Below are positions 15,278-22,783 of a DNA stretch of 62,038 nucleotides, in pieces (positions within the stretch are counted from its first letter, which is position 1; each line of letters opens with the position of its first letter). Source of the stretch: a virus; the IMG/VR virus record IMGVR_UViG_3300020207_000023, positions 1 through 62,038 of that record. One strand, 5' to 3'. The notes beneath the pieces are model-generated. The model had not been told where the DNA came from. It saw only the letters and a list, made by a program, of their open reading frames with translations, and did not search any database. The translations under genes and the position numbers were made by a program.

Positions 15278-17674
15278 CTAGCCTCCTCTATTCATACTGC
15301 GTTGCATAGCAATTTGCGCTCGCATAGCGGCAATATCCTCAGTGCTTTCAATACGCTCACGGGCAATAGCCGCCTGTTCATTGGCTTTTTGCCTATTAAA
15401 CTCAAGCTCCATTTGGTCTTGCTGTGCCTGTTGCATTTGCTCTTGCTGGCGCAACTGAAGTTCCTGTTGCTTGAGGTCAACCAATGGGTCTTGCTGACCA
15501 CCGCCCAATACCTGTTGCTCTTGCTGGAGGTATTCAGTAATCAACTGCGTTTCAATTTGCGCTACCATTGCTTCGTGCATTTCTGGCGGCTGTTGTTGGG
15601 CGTTTGGATCCTGCATCATTTGCTGGTCATGCACCATTTTAGCCTTCATACCGATATGCTCAAAAATATGCGTTTGCAAAAGCTGAAGCGCGGCGGGGTT
15701 TCCACGCACTACCATACTTGACATATACGCTAAATGCGCTTGGATATGGGCATCATGGTCTTGCTGTGGGAAGGCTTGTATTTGTTGCCGCCCAGACAAA
15801 GCAAGTTGCAAAATGCCGTTTTCCTGTGCCGGACCCATCGGAGTAGGCTGTTGTGGTGGCGGCAAGATTTGCTCAATATTGTCTACGCCAAGCGCGGTAT
15901 ACACACGGCGGTAAGCCTCATACTGGTTATGAAGCTGAGGCTGTGCCATCGCTAGTTTCAACTGCTCCTGCGCCAGACTTACCCGCTGTGACATACTAAA
16001 GATGTTAGGGTTGGCTACTGGAACAATATCAATACGACCATCAAAGTCAGACTGTTTCAAACCCTGCTGGTTATTAGTAACATTGTAAGGGTAATCACCA
16101 CCCTCAAGCGAAATAATTTCCGCAAGCAGTTTGAACTCTTGCTTCATTGCGTTATACAGCCGCTTATGCACCGCTGACATAATACGGCTACCGCGTTCCA
16201 TAAGGGCGACTGTTGTGCCTACAGGCATTTCCGTATTTTGGATATTACCTGTGCCAATATCTGTAGTGCCTACAAATTTCTGCGCCGCATTAACTACAAA
16301 ACCGAGGAGTTGGAACAGAGTCGCGCTAGGCTCTTTGTAGGGCAAAGGCAAGAGCGAGCCGCGTAGCTCTGTCCCAACCACATCGACGTCGCGCCACTCT
16401 CCAGGCTGAAGGGGCTGGTCGTCATCTCGTATCCGTAGCCCTCTAGCCTTAAATCCAGCTGGCATATTGGCTAATGTGCCAGCATCTACCAGTTGGCGTA
16501 GGTTAGCGGTAGCTGTACGGGACAAATTACCAAGCAAATGGATCAAACCATTACCGTAAAACCCTAATCCTGGAGTGAACATATAATGGACAAAATACTG
16601 CTTTTTGCGCTTATTTGGGTCATCTTCCGCGTAGTTGCGGTAAATTGACAGCACTTCGCCAGAATCTGCGGAAACCGTTACAATATACGGCAATTTTACC
16701 CCTGTAGCCTCGCCAGACTCGTCTTGGTCGGGGAAATCTTCTAAATCTAGGTAACAATGGCACTCATACAGGGTGATTTCTTCATTATCCCCTGCCCTCT
16801 CCATACCAGAAAGCTGTTCTTTAGTATCATCCAGCTCACTATAATCACCCTCCCCTGCTTCTACATCAATATCACGGTAAAAACCGCTAATTTGGAGCTT
16901 GCGTAGCTCATTTGGGGACATTTTTATGATGTGTGTAACACGCTCAGAACTCGCTAAATCCGTAGCATTATACGGAACCAGCATATCTTCAGCCATTACA
17001 AACTTACTAACCTGACGCCCGAGCTGTGGGTCTTTATACACTTTCTTAAATGCGCTACCGCAAAGCCCCAAATAGTAAAGCATTTGGTCAAATTCAGCAT
17101 CGTATTCATCCATTACATGAACAATCTGGTAATTCATGTAATCTTTAATGCGGTCTGCCTGTTTTTCTAGGTCAGGGCTAGTATCGCCCAGCACTTGTGT
17201 CCGCACTGGACCACTCGGCGGCAATAATTCTTTATAGGCTTGGCTTTGGAATTGGCTAACGGCCTCGTTCAGCATTGGGTGGATAACGCCAGTAGCCCCT
17301 GCAAAGGGTTCGGTGCGGTTATCGTATTTAAGCCCTAAAAGGTCGAGTCCTTTAGTGTAAGTACTGATCCACTCTTTGCGCGACGAATTATCCTCATCTA
17401 CTTTTTCTAGCACCATACTAGATATAGCGACTAATTCATCATCATTTACACTCTCAGCAAGGTTACTGCCAAAGCCCATATCTTCAACAGAAGCAGTTTC
17501 AGGCTCCGCAAATTCTACTGAGCCATCTTCCATACGCGACATTTCCATACCATCGAAACTTGGTTCGGGGGCAGGGGCAGGAATATCCACCTCTAAATCA
17601 TCATCAGGCAAAGTTTGCCCAACCAATGTGAATTCACGTTCAATATTATTATAGGCACTAGGTTTTCTAGCCAT
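15278..17674 (-). CDS. Portal protein (long podovirus/P22 type)
   Basis: 798 residues, a length typical of P22-like portals. Core features: NRTEPFAGATGVIHPMLNEA near residue 120, YYLGLCGSAFKKVYKDP (clip/wing region), YFVHYMFTPGLGFYGNGLIH, and MERGSRIMSAVHKRLYNAMK. The C-terminal 130 residues are extremely Gln-rich and helical, suggesting the coiled-coil barrel that extends into the capsid. It would form the dodecameric DNA channel and dock the terminase encoded just upstream. Confidence 0.85.
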   Translation of the reverse strand: MARKPSAYNNIEREFTLVGQTLPDDDLEVDIPAPAPEPSFDGMEMSRMEDGSVEFAEPETASVEDMGFGSNLAESVNDDELVAISSMVLEKVDEDNSSRKEWISTYTKGLDLLGLKYDNRTEPFAGATGVIHPMLNEAVSQFQSQAYKELLPPSGPVRTQVLGDTSPDLEKQADRIKDYMNYQIVHVMDEYDAEFDQMLYYLGLCGSAFKKVYKDPQLGRQVSKFVMAEDMLVPYNATDLASSERVTHIIKMSPNELRKLQISGFYRDIDVEAGEGDYSELDDTKEQLSGMERAGDNEEITLYECHCYLDLEDFPDQDESGEATGVKLPYIVTVSADSGEVLSIYRNYAEDDPNKRKKQYFVHYMFTPGLGFYGNGLIHLLGNLSRTATANLRQLVDAGTLANMPAGFKARGLRIRDDDQPLQPGEWRDVDVVGTELRGSLLPLPYKEPSATLFQLLGFVVNAAQKFVGTTDIGTGNIQNTEMPVGTTVALMERGSRIMSAVHKRLYNAMKQEFKLLAEIISLEGGDYPYNVTNNQQGLKQSDFDGRIDIVPVANPNIFSMSQRVSLAQEQLKLAMAQPQLHNQYEAYRRVYTALGVDNIEQILPPPQQPTPMGPAQENGILQLALSGRQQIQAFPQQDHDAHIQAHLAYMSSMVVRGNPAALQLLQTHIFEHIGMKAKMVHDQQMMQDPNAQQQPPEMHEAMVAQIETQLITEYLQQEQQVLGGGQQDPLVDLKQQELQLRQQEQMQQAQQDQMELEFNRQKANEQAAIARERIESTEDIAAMRAQIAMQRSMNRGG

Positions 17675-17804
17675 TCGCTTTCCCCCCTTGAATTACGCGG
17701 AAAATGGGCTTGGGGGCAAGGCTCTGCTGAGCTAACTGCACAGCCTTTTTCAAATCATCTAATTTATCCGTAATAGATTTGTTTTCTTGGTGGACCTTCA
17801 ACAT
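17667..17804 (-). CDS. Possible 45-residue protein between terminase and portal
   Basis: A 45-codon frame from ATG 17804 to TAG 17667-17669, overlapping the 3' end of the terminase gene and the first codons of the portal gene. The product has a helical, charged N-terminal part (TDKLDDLKKAVQLAQQSLAP) and a short basic tail. It fills the otherwise empty 89 bp gap. No good ribosome-binding site is seen, so expression would rely on coupling to the terminase gene. Confidence 0.4.
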   Translation of the reverse strand: MLKVHQENKSITDKLDDLKKAVQLAQQSLAPKPIFRVIQGGKANG

Positions 17805-19236
17805 AATCGTCATAATCCTCTGGGTGCTGTATAAACCCGCCTTCGCGAAACCGTCGGAGAGCCTGTGTTACCGTGTCAACGAAATCATCATTTTCGCCAG
17901 CCGGAAACGCCGCACACTCCTCTATGACTTCTTCCGCCCATCGTGTATCTGGAGCCCATACTAACCCAGATTCAAGGAGAGGCGCAATGGAGTTTACTCT
18001 TGTGTATTTATCATTCCCTCTGGACGGGCTATAATTCTGCACCGGAATACCCATACTGCGTAACTCTTGCGTCAACGGCATACCACTCGCCTTGGCCTCA
18101 ATCAACACACATTCCGGATCCCAATAATTATATTCCTCCATTGCAATACGCCGCAACTCAGGGAAATCCCATCGGCCACGCCGCGCATCACACAGAATAA
18201 TGTTTGGTGGTTCTCCCTCCTTAGGATAAAACACACCCCATGTGGTTATAGCACTAAAATCAGCATTCGTCTGTTTACTAAACGCCGTATCATAAGACTG
18301 CATCACATAACTCAGCGGCGGGATATCTTCCTTTTCCCACTTCTGCCACCAATCACGCTTCAATATAGCACTCGTCTCAGAAGTAGGATTCTGTTGCCAC
18401 TGCGCTTCCCACTTGCCAACAGACAAAGAAGCCTTAACCTTTAACAACTCATCCTTTTTCCAAAACTCCGGCCACAAAACCTTATCATCATCCAATAACG
18501 CCGGAAACTCAACCACCTCCCACTGGTCTGCCAATACATCGCGAGCCTGTTGCTTCAACAACTTACCCGTCAAATCTATCTCGGACCATCGCGTCATCAC
18601 AATTACAATCGCTCCTCCAGGTTGCAAACGCTGGCGTGGACCAGAAGTATACCACTCATACGCATTCTCCAATGCCGCAGGGGATAACGCATCCTGCTCC
18701 GAGTGCGGATCATCAATAATCATCAAATCCGCACCACGACCAGTAATCGCTCCTCCAACACCAGCCGCAAAATATTCGCCACCAGCATGGGTCTCCCATC
18801 TACCCGCCGCACTACTATCCTGCCGCAACTTTACATCCGGAAAGACCAGAGAGTATTCGTTACTGTTCATAAGGTTACGCACCTTACGTCCAAACCTCAC
18901 CGCCAATTCACCTGTATGCGTCGCCTGAATAATCTTTAACTTAGGGTTCAATCCCATCAACCAACTCGGCAACAAATAACTGGCAAACTCCGACTTCGTA
19001 TGTCGCGGTGGCATATTCACTATCAACCGCTTAATACTGCCATCCGCCAATCCATTAAACTTCTGCGCCATCACCTTATGGTGATTCCCCTCAATAAACT
19101 CAGGCCATACCGTTTTGGTATAAGCCATAAAATCCTTCCTCGCGCGATCACTCGAAGCATACTGTCCACTCTTTTCAAGCAAACGAGCATACTGCTTCAA
19201 CACATCTTCAGGAATAGTCAATGGAGCGTCTGGCAT
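17764..19236 (-). CDS. terL: Terminase large subunit
   Basis: 490 residues. The ATPase domain has a Walker A-like PPRHTKS (76-82), a Walker B LMIIDDPHSE (171-180) and a coupling segment VIVMTRWSEID. The C-terminal nuclease domain begins near YDTAFSKQTNADFSA with metal-binding Asp, followed by LCDARRGRW. It pumps DNA into the capsid through the portal encoded downstream and cuts the concatemer. Its start overlaps the small gene 19218..19448 by 19 bp. Confidence 0.9.
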   Translation of the reverse strand: MPDAPLTIPEDVLKQYARLLEKSGQYASSDRARKDFMAYTKTVWPEFIEGNHHKVMAQKFNGLADGSIKRLIVNMPPRHTKSEFASYLLPSWLMGLNPKLKIIQATHTGELAVRFGRKVRNLMNSNEYSLVFPDVKLRQDSSAAGRWETHAGGEYFAAGVGGAITGRGADLMIIDDPHSEQDALSPAALENAYEWYTSGPRQRLQPGGAIVIVMTRWSEIDLTGKLLKQQARDVLADQWEVVEFPALLDDDKVLWPEFWKKDELLKVKASLSVGKWEAQWQQNPTSETSAILKRDWWQKWEKEDIPPLSYVMQSYDTAFSKQTNADFSAITTWGVFYPKEGEPPNIILCDARRGRWDFPELRRIAMEEYNYWDPECVLIEAKASGMPLTQELRSMGIPVQNYSPSRGNDKYTRVNSIAPLLESGLVWAPDTRWAEEVIEECAAFPAGENDDFVDTVTQALRRFREGGFIQHPEDYDDYVEGPPRKQIYYG

Positions 19237-19448
19237 GGGTCATGTCCTACAGCCAACATCAAACAAGCAATCAAACTACATAAATCGCTCTCTTCCAAAT
19301 ATATGTAATGCGTATGCCCATCCTCATAAAACAAGGTCAAAGCTATATCGCCATCTTCACTGGTCGTAACGCCCACATATTCTGGATCTCTGTTCATGAA
19401 TTCAAAATAGTATAAAAATTTCTGAGGGGCAATGAACCTATAACTCAT
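19218..19448 (-). CDS. Small protein before terminase, unknown
   Basis: Seventy-six residues, acidic, beta-rich in the first half (RDPEYVGVTTSEDGDIALTL), with a possible helical hydrophobic end (LCSLIACLMLAVGHDPC). It overlaps the terminase start. A noncoding stretch with hairpins and G tracts lies directly upstream. Not recognised. Confidence 0.5.
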   Translation of the reverse strand: MSYRFIAPQKFLYYFEFMNRDPEYVGVTTSEDGDIALTLFYEDGHTHYIYLEESDLCSLIACLMLAVGHDPCQTLH

Positions 19449-19605
19449 ATTTCAAAAAAGGGGGGTGGGGGTACGCGAATAATTATCTCGGTACTAACGA
19501 TGTCGAAAGAACCGTGTATACGCCTACGCATATACACCACTCGTCTGTCAAAGGGGGGTTGGGGGTGTGGCATTTTTGCCACATAGCCTAAAACGCCGCT
19601 GGGGA
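19449..19605. other. Noncoding stretch with hairpins and G tracts
   Basis: It holds two related G tracts, G6-T-G5 at 19460-19471 and G6-TT-G5 at 19553-19565. It also has a 7 bp inverted repeat GTGTATA...TATACAC (19514-19520 with 19531-19537) and a 6 bp hairpin GTGGCA-TTTT-TGCCAC (19567-19582). No gene is seen. Up to 19549 GA and TC occur at normal density; only one GA (19604-19605) follows before the GA/TC-free island. This is a candidate packaging or termination region next to the terminase genes. Confidence 0.55.
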
Positions 19606-19623
19606 CCCATAGGCGGCGGTTGT

Positions 19624-19654
19624 GCGGCTGGCGGTAGGTAACACCGCCAGCCGC
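19624..19654. repeat. Perfect 12 bp hairpin inside the island
   Basis: GCGGCTGGCGGT (19624-19635) pairs with ACCGCCAGCCGC (19643-19654) across a 7 nt loop. It lies just past the stop of 19661..20188 on the minus strand. There is no T tract on either side, so it is not a standard intrinsic terminator. It could end or protect the transcript, or be a DNA-level recognition structure. Confidence 0.8.
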
Positions 19655-19660
19655 TAGGGG

Positions 19661-20188
19661 TTAGCCCATAAGCACTAGGTTGCCATAGGCTGTGCCGTAT
19701 GTGTTAGCGGTTTGTGCGCTGTAGTTAAAGCCGCCATTAAGCACAGCCGCCACAGCATTTTGGTTGGTTGCCGTGCCAGCCGCCGCATTAACATTGGCAA
19801 ACACACTAGCCGCCCAATGTTGGTGCGCCGCCTGTATTGCCGCCAATGGCACAGGCTTGCCAATGCTGGTTGGCAATTTTGTGCTAATGGCTGGCACGTT
19901 GTAAACGGTAACACCGTTGGCGGTTGTGGTTGGCACACCGTTAACGCACGCCCATAAAATAAGGCCGCGTGCGCTAATGTTGCCAGCCTTGTTTGGTTGC
20001 ATGGTGCGCCACATTGCGCCGCCGCCAAACAAAGTGCCGTTGGCAAGTGCGGCTGGCGTTAATTGCAAGCCCACATTGCCTAAACCGTTGGCCTTAATAA
20101 AGGCCGCCATTGCCGCAACGCTAACCGCGTTTTTAGCACCGTTTGCACCGTTAAAAGCCTGTGCCGCTTGTGTTGTTTTGTTAACCAT
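19661..20188 (-). CDS. Ala/Asn/Gly-rich protein without any Asp or Glu
   Basis: 175 residues from an ATG with AAGGGG 6 nt upstream. There are no Asp or Glu codons at all, Ser is only AGC/AGT, and no Arg CGA/AGA or Gly GGA, all forced by the absence of GA and TC in this DNA. The order is a basic Ala-rich start (TTQAAQAFNGANGAKNAVSV), a central part with MWRTMQPNKAGNISARGLIL, and an aromatic/Asn C-terminus (NGGFNYSAQTANTYGTAYGN). The product resembles no family I know. Because TGA is excluded in every frame, ORF length alone is weak evidence; the ribosome-binding site and sensible composition argue for a real gene. Confidence 0.6.
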   Translation of the reverse strand: MVNKTTQAAQAFNGANGAKNAVSVAAMAAFIKANGLGNVGLQLTPAALANGTLFGGGAMWRTMQPNKAGNISARGLILWACVNGVPTTTANGVTVYNVPAISTKLPTSIGKPVPLAAIQAAHQHWAASVFANVNAAAGTATNQNAVAAVLNGGFNYSAQTANTYGTAYGNLVLMG

Positions 20189-20277
20189 TGTTAACCCCTT
20201 TTTAGTTAATGTGCGGTAGCACCATTGCCCCGCCCCTATTTTATGCCACAGGTTTAATATGTTTGTAAACCCCTTTT

Positions 20278-20340
20278 TTACAGTATTGCCAAAATAATTA
20301 TTAGCAACGCCGCCACACTACCAAAAACCAGCGCAATCAT
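20278..20340 (-). CDS. 20-residue hydrophobic peptide
   Basis: ATG at 20340 overlaps the stop of the 57-residue membrane protein gene as ATGA, and the frame ends in TAA at 20278. The product is a single hydrophobic segment, MIALVFGSVAALLIIILAIL, with no charged residue. Translational coupling and membrane insertion are likely if it is expressed. Most of it lies inside the GA/TC-free island; the only TC is the one forced by the overlapping TGA stop. Similar short hydrophobic frames occur at 23448..23510 and 22731..22781. Confidence 0.55.
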   Translation of the reverse strand: MIALVFGSVAALLIIILAIL

Positions 20341-20510
20341 TTGTGCCGCCATGCGCCAATATAGCCGACCATAAAACTGGACAGGCCAATAATAAATAGC
20401 AATGCGCTAATGTAATGGTGGAGGGTTGGGATATTAAATGTGTCCACACTGGTAAACATTAAAAAGATACCAGCCAACATTAAATAACCATAGGTAACGA
20501 TAATAAGCAT
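20337..20510 (-). CDS. 57-residue two-helix membrane protein
   Basis: Begins MLIIVTYGYLMLAGIFLMFT, then a short polar loop (SVDTFNIPTLHHY) and a second transmembrane segment (ISALLFIIGLSSFMVGYIG), ending in basic AWRHK. GGGAG lies 6 nt before the ATG. Two helices with a short loop and a positive tail fit small phage membrane proteins such as holin-like or superinfection-exclusion proteins; no homology is claimed. GA and TC are rare in this gene compared with the rest of the genome. Confidence 0.65.
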   Translation of the reverse strand: MLIIVTYGYLMLAGIFLMFTSVDTFNIPTLHHYISALLFIIGLSSFMVGYIGAWRHK

Positions 20511-20776
20511 AGCAAACTCCCTTGTTTGTGGTTAGGGGTTTACATTGCCAGCCGCCGCCGCGTCTTGCCAGTGCAAAATTGTCACTGTGATAACATGGGA
20601 AGTCGCGTGATTTCACAAGAGTTCATGACGGTCTTTCGTATTCATATGAGTGTATACGAAAGAGAGATCGTCCAATATCCAAAGGGGACTTATCCATCTA
20701 TCTATCTTATATGCTCATGTATACCGATAAGAGATTCATCTTCGTCACTCTTTGTCAATCAATCAATCCATCAAAT
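20511..20776. other. Intergenic leader region with 9 bp hairpin
   Basis: No gene is supported in these 266 bp. CTTTCGTAT (20633-20641) and ATACGAAAG (20654-20662) form a perfect 9 bp inverted repeat around a 12 nt loop that itself contains the palindrome TCATATGA, a possible operator or RNA hairpin. Short runs of TCAA and ATCT repeats lie near 20697-20775. The promoter for the minus-strand gene starting at 20510 should lie here, since a terminator ends the upstream transcript at 20777. Confidence 0.5.
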
Positions 20777-20803
20777 AAAAAAAGGGCGACCCGAAGGTCG
20801 CCC
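20777..20803 (-). terminator. Rho-independent terminator with UUCG loop
   Basis: On the minus strand GGGCGACC-TTCG-GGTCGCCC (20803-20784) is followed by seven Ts (20783-20777). It lies 19 bp beyond the stop of 20823..21272. A perfect 8 bp GC-rich stem and a stable tetraloop make this a strong intrinsic terminator. Confidence 0.95.
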
Positions 20804-20822
20804 TCGTTGGAGGTGGAGTGGC

Positions 20823-21272
20823 TTATGCCGGAATGACATAAAGCTCCACGAAGTTTTTGCCCCATGTCGCTTTCGCGCTGGCTGACTGTCCGCCGTTAAG
20901 AGCGTCAAGCAAAGCATGGAAGCGACGCGCCTTAATTGAGCGGTGAGCCATGTCGACATCCTGCAGGGTGACCGTTTCCTTACCGGAGTTGATCAACTGC
21001 CAGACTACCTTGCCACGCAGGACAGACTTAGGTGAACCGTCTGCGTCATACAAGGTCCGCTTGCTTTCAAAGGGGAATGGCTGTTCCGCCTTTGGGTCAA
21101 CGTCGGCTACAATGCGGACGCCTACATTATTAGGATTCCCGCCAGCGTGTTCCTGGACAAACTTAAAAATGTCCTCGGCCGTAACGCCTTCGCGCTTGCG
21201 CTCATCAGGCAGTTCATTGATGCCTGCAAAAGTGATTTCCTGAGCGACTTTTTTAGTGACTGCTTTAGCCAT
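20823..21272 (-). CDS. Unknown soluble protein, 149 residues
   Basis: The ATG at 21272 is chosen because AGAAAGGAA precedes it; a longer frame to 21311 lacks a good site. The product is hydrophilic with AEDIFKFVQEHAGGNPNNVG and, near the end, RFHALLDALNGGQSASAKAT. It is followed by a strong terminator and preceded by the repeated leader motif, so it probably forms its own short transcript and may be abundant. Not recognised. Confidence 0.65.
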   Translation of the reverse strand: MAKAVTKKVAQEITFAGINELPDERKREGVTAEDIFKFVQEHAGGNPNNVGVRIVADVDPKAEQPFPFESKRTLYDADGSPKSVLRGKVVWQLINSGKETVTLQDVDMAHRSIKARRFHALLDALNGGQSASAKATWGKNFVELYVIPA

Positions 21273-21315
21273 GATAAGTTCCTTTCTACGAACTTGCGAG
21301 TCCAGCACCATTGCT

Positions 21316-21356
21316 GGCTACCCTTATAGAGTAGCAAATTGACCTTCCTATGTAAA
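21316..21356 (-). promoter_or_regulatory. Leader/promoter block upstream of 20823..21272
   Basis: The plus-strand block GGCTACCCTTATA (21316-21328) matches the 3' part of the 25 bp repeat found before two other genes (23379, 23850). Read on the minus strand it gives TATAAGGGTAGCC 44 bp before the ATG. TTTACA lies at 21356-21351 on the minus strand. The conserved TATAAG core is the likely -10; no convincing consensus -35 at 17 bp is seen. Confidence 0.5.
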
Positions 21357-21475
21357 CCCCTAAATTGTCATAATGATAAAGAAAGATGTCGGCGGGTAGA
21401 ACGGCAGAAGTCCATGGACCTCTCACGACTTCACATGATTTCAGCCGCGATGGACGACGAACGAGGAGCCACTGA

Positions 21476-21901
21476 TCACTCTTCGTCGCTCTTCATCAAT
21501 CTATCGAGGACCTCTGCCCATCCATCTTTGTCCCTCGGCCACTCCATCCTGTAATCGTATGTTGGATCATTATCAATCAATCTCTTTGCAAGGTAGCGTC
21601 CATCCATAAACAATAGGCTCTGGGACGAAGGATGATGAACCAAGTTCCAAACGCATCCACCAACATCAGTTCTTGAGGTCTGCCATGCTATTTGATGAGG
21701 ACGCCACTTAGGGAACTTCTTGTCGGACTTTGTCGTAAGAACCTTTAACTCTACCCAGAAGTCCTTGCCATTCGCGCAACCGTTGACGTCAGGGACGCCT
21801 GGACTCGCCCATGACTCCATCCTTACCCAATGGACGTTTAGGTGGCGTGTTCCGTCCCGTAGGGCTTTCCATAATTTAGACTCAGGTTTCGGTGTTGGCA
21901 C
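21476..21901 (-). CDS. PD-(D/E)XK nuclease, Holliday-junction-resolvase-like
   Basis: 141 residues. The core motif is complete: an early Glu/Lys helix (PESKLWKALRD), SPGVPDVNG with the catalytic Asp near 39, then FWVELK with the E-x-K pair near 51-53, and later KWRPHQIAWQ. This is the arrangement of small phage VRR-NUC or resolvase-like nucleases. It could trim recombination junctions before packaging, which fits its overlap with the small terminase gene (20 bp). Confidence 0.75.
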   Translation of the reverse strand: MPTPKPESKLWKALRDGTRHLNVHWVRMESWASPGVPDVNGCANGKDFWVELKVLTTKSDKKFPKWRPHQIAWQTSRTDVGGCVWNLVHHPSSQSLLFMDGRYLAKRLIDNDPTYDYRMEWPRDKDGWAEVLDRLMKSDEE

Positions 21902-22442
21902 TTGGATGAACTTCTATTTCTTGGAAGTTCGCATCTATGGTGGGCTGGGTCGCTTCTACAAGTTGGGGGAACTCTTGCTGTATGCGCCTGATCTCTGCCA
22001 TAACCTCATTGCGATCCATCTGGTCTATCTTGCCCATGAGGATTTCCTTGCGGTCAATGTAAAGTCCTGCGGCTTGGCCTCGTGACTTTTCAGCAGTGAC
22101 AGCGGCGGCGTAGTTCCCATTCTGCAACGCTTGGTCTCTTATCTCTGCCAGCTTCTTTACATGGCTTTCAAAGGTGACTTCAAACTTGTGTTGCAGTTCA
22201 TTCTTGATATCGCGTATGCGTTCCAAAACTTGGGGGTAGTCCCGTCCGTTCAACATACGGCTTGCGATGGCGTGTGCATTGGACTCTGCGTAGCCAGCGC
22301 GAAGTGCGGCCTCAGTTTGCGTAACTTCCTCTGTTGCGTAAATCATTGCAAACTTTTCTTGCTTGGGTGTCAGCCCTACTTCCACCCGAGGGTTAGCAAC
22401 AACGTCCAGAGTATTCTTGTGTGTAACTTTCGCTTTCGGCAT
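21882..22442 (-). CDS. terS: Terminase small subunit
   Basis: 186 residues. The N-terminal part has GLTPKQEKFAMIYATEEV then TQTEAALRAGYAESNAHAIA, the helix-turn-helix signature of the Terminase_2 small-subunit family. Central helices (VKKLAEIRDQALQNGNYAAA) would form the oligomer. It recognises packaging start sites and feeds the large subunit encoded 2.6 kb downstream. The separation of terS and terL by the nuclease and the GA/TC-free island is notable. Confidence 0.8.
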   Translation of the reverse strand: MPKAKVTHKNTLDVVANPRVEVGLTPKQEKFAMIYATEEVTQTEAALRAGYAESNAHAIASRMLNGRDYPQVLERIRDIKNELQHKFEVTFESHVKKLAEIRDQALQNGNYAAAVTAEKSRGQAAGLYIDRKEILMGKIDQMDRNEVMAEIRRIQQEFPQLVEATQPTIDANFQEIEVHPSANTET

Positions 22443-22587
22443 AACAACAGTCTACTTTCCTATAATAGTAACCGCAATAGAAATCGACTCTTTTCTAAAA
22501 GTGTAATCTCCAAGCTCGCGTAGGGGCTCAAAGTTTTAATCATAATATCACATTACTCACATTAAAGCATTGTTTTTGTTAGATAGC

Positions 22588-22659
22588 CAGATATCGTATA
22601 TTGTAATATCCGATCGATCACATCACTCGTGATTTCATTTTACCTACTATATATAAAAG
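22588..22659 (+). repeat. 72 bp intergenic element, copy 1
   Basis: It begins CAGATATC, contains AATATC and GAT blocks, and ends ATTTTAC-C-TACTATATATAAAAG. The same element occurs in opposite orientation at 42407..42477. Inside copy 1 is a small inverted repeat ATCAC...GTGAT (22618-22633). It lies in the 340 bp between the small terminase gene and 22784..23185. It could be a phage-specific promoter or a replication-associated site; the surrounding genes are all leftward. Confidence 0.7.
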
Positions 22660-22730
22660 TGTCCCAATATCACCAGAGAGCCATGATCGGTTGACCATGA
22701 CCCCCTGCCTTTTGTGAATGGTTATTGGTT

Positions 22731-22781
22731 TTAGAGTGGTGATAGAAGAAGCACGGCTAGTGCGATTAGAGCCATTTCCAT
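22731..22781 (-). CDS. 16-residue hydrophobic peptide candidate
   Basis: ATG at 22781 with GGTGGT 4 nt upstream, ending in TAA at 22731. The product MEMALIALAVLLLSPL is one short hydrophobic helix. It starts 2 bp after the stop of 22784..23185. It is listed because two similar frames occur with ATGA coupling elsewhere in the early region; on its own the evidence is weak. Confidence 0.35.
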   Translation of the reverse strand: MEMALIALAVLLLSPL

Positions 22782-22783
22782 GA

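Larger units (their letters stand above)
19606..20336. other. Island with no GA or TC dinucleotide
   Basis: Reading every base from the A at 19605 to the T at 20337 (732 steps) gives zero GA and zero TC, so the gap is absolute on both strands. AG, CT, AC, GT and all other dinucleotides occur, and base composition is roughly balanced (about half G+C by eye). The run spans 19606-19660 (noncoding), the gene 19661..20188, an intergenic gap, and most of a 20-codon frame. Depletion continues more weakly to about 20560. See findings. Confidence 0.97.

Noticed and set aside
19675-20219. Other long frames in the island
   Set aside because: TGA and TCA cannot occur there, so open frames on both strands are expected; none has a convincing ribosome-binding site except 19661..20188.
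19606-20336. Island explained by cytosine deamination at TC
   Set aside because: Loss of TC to TT and GA to AA would make the tract AT-rich; it is about half G+C with many CC, GC and CA steps, so active avoidance fits better.
20434-20616. 61-codon minus frame
   Set aside because: It overlaps the better-supported two-helix membrane gene 20337..20510 and has no ribosome-binding site.
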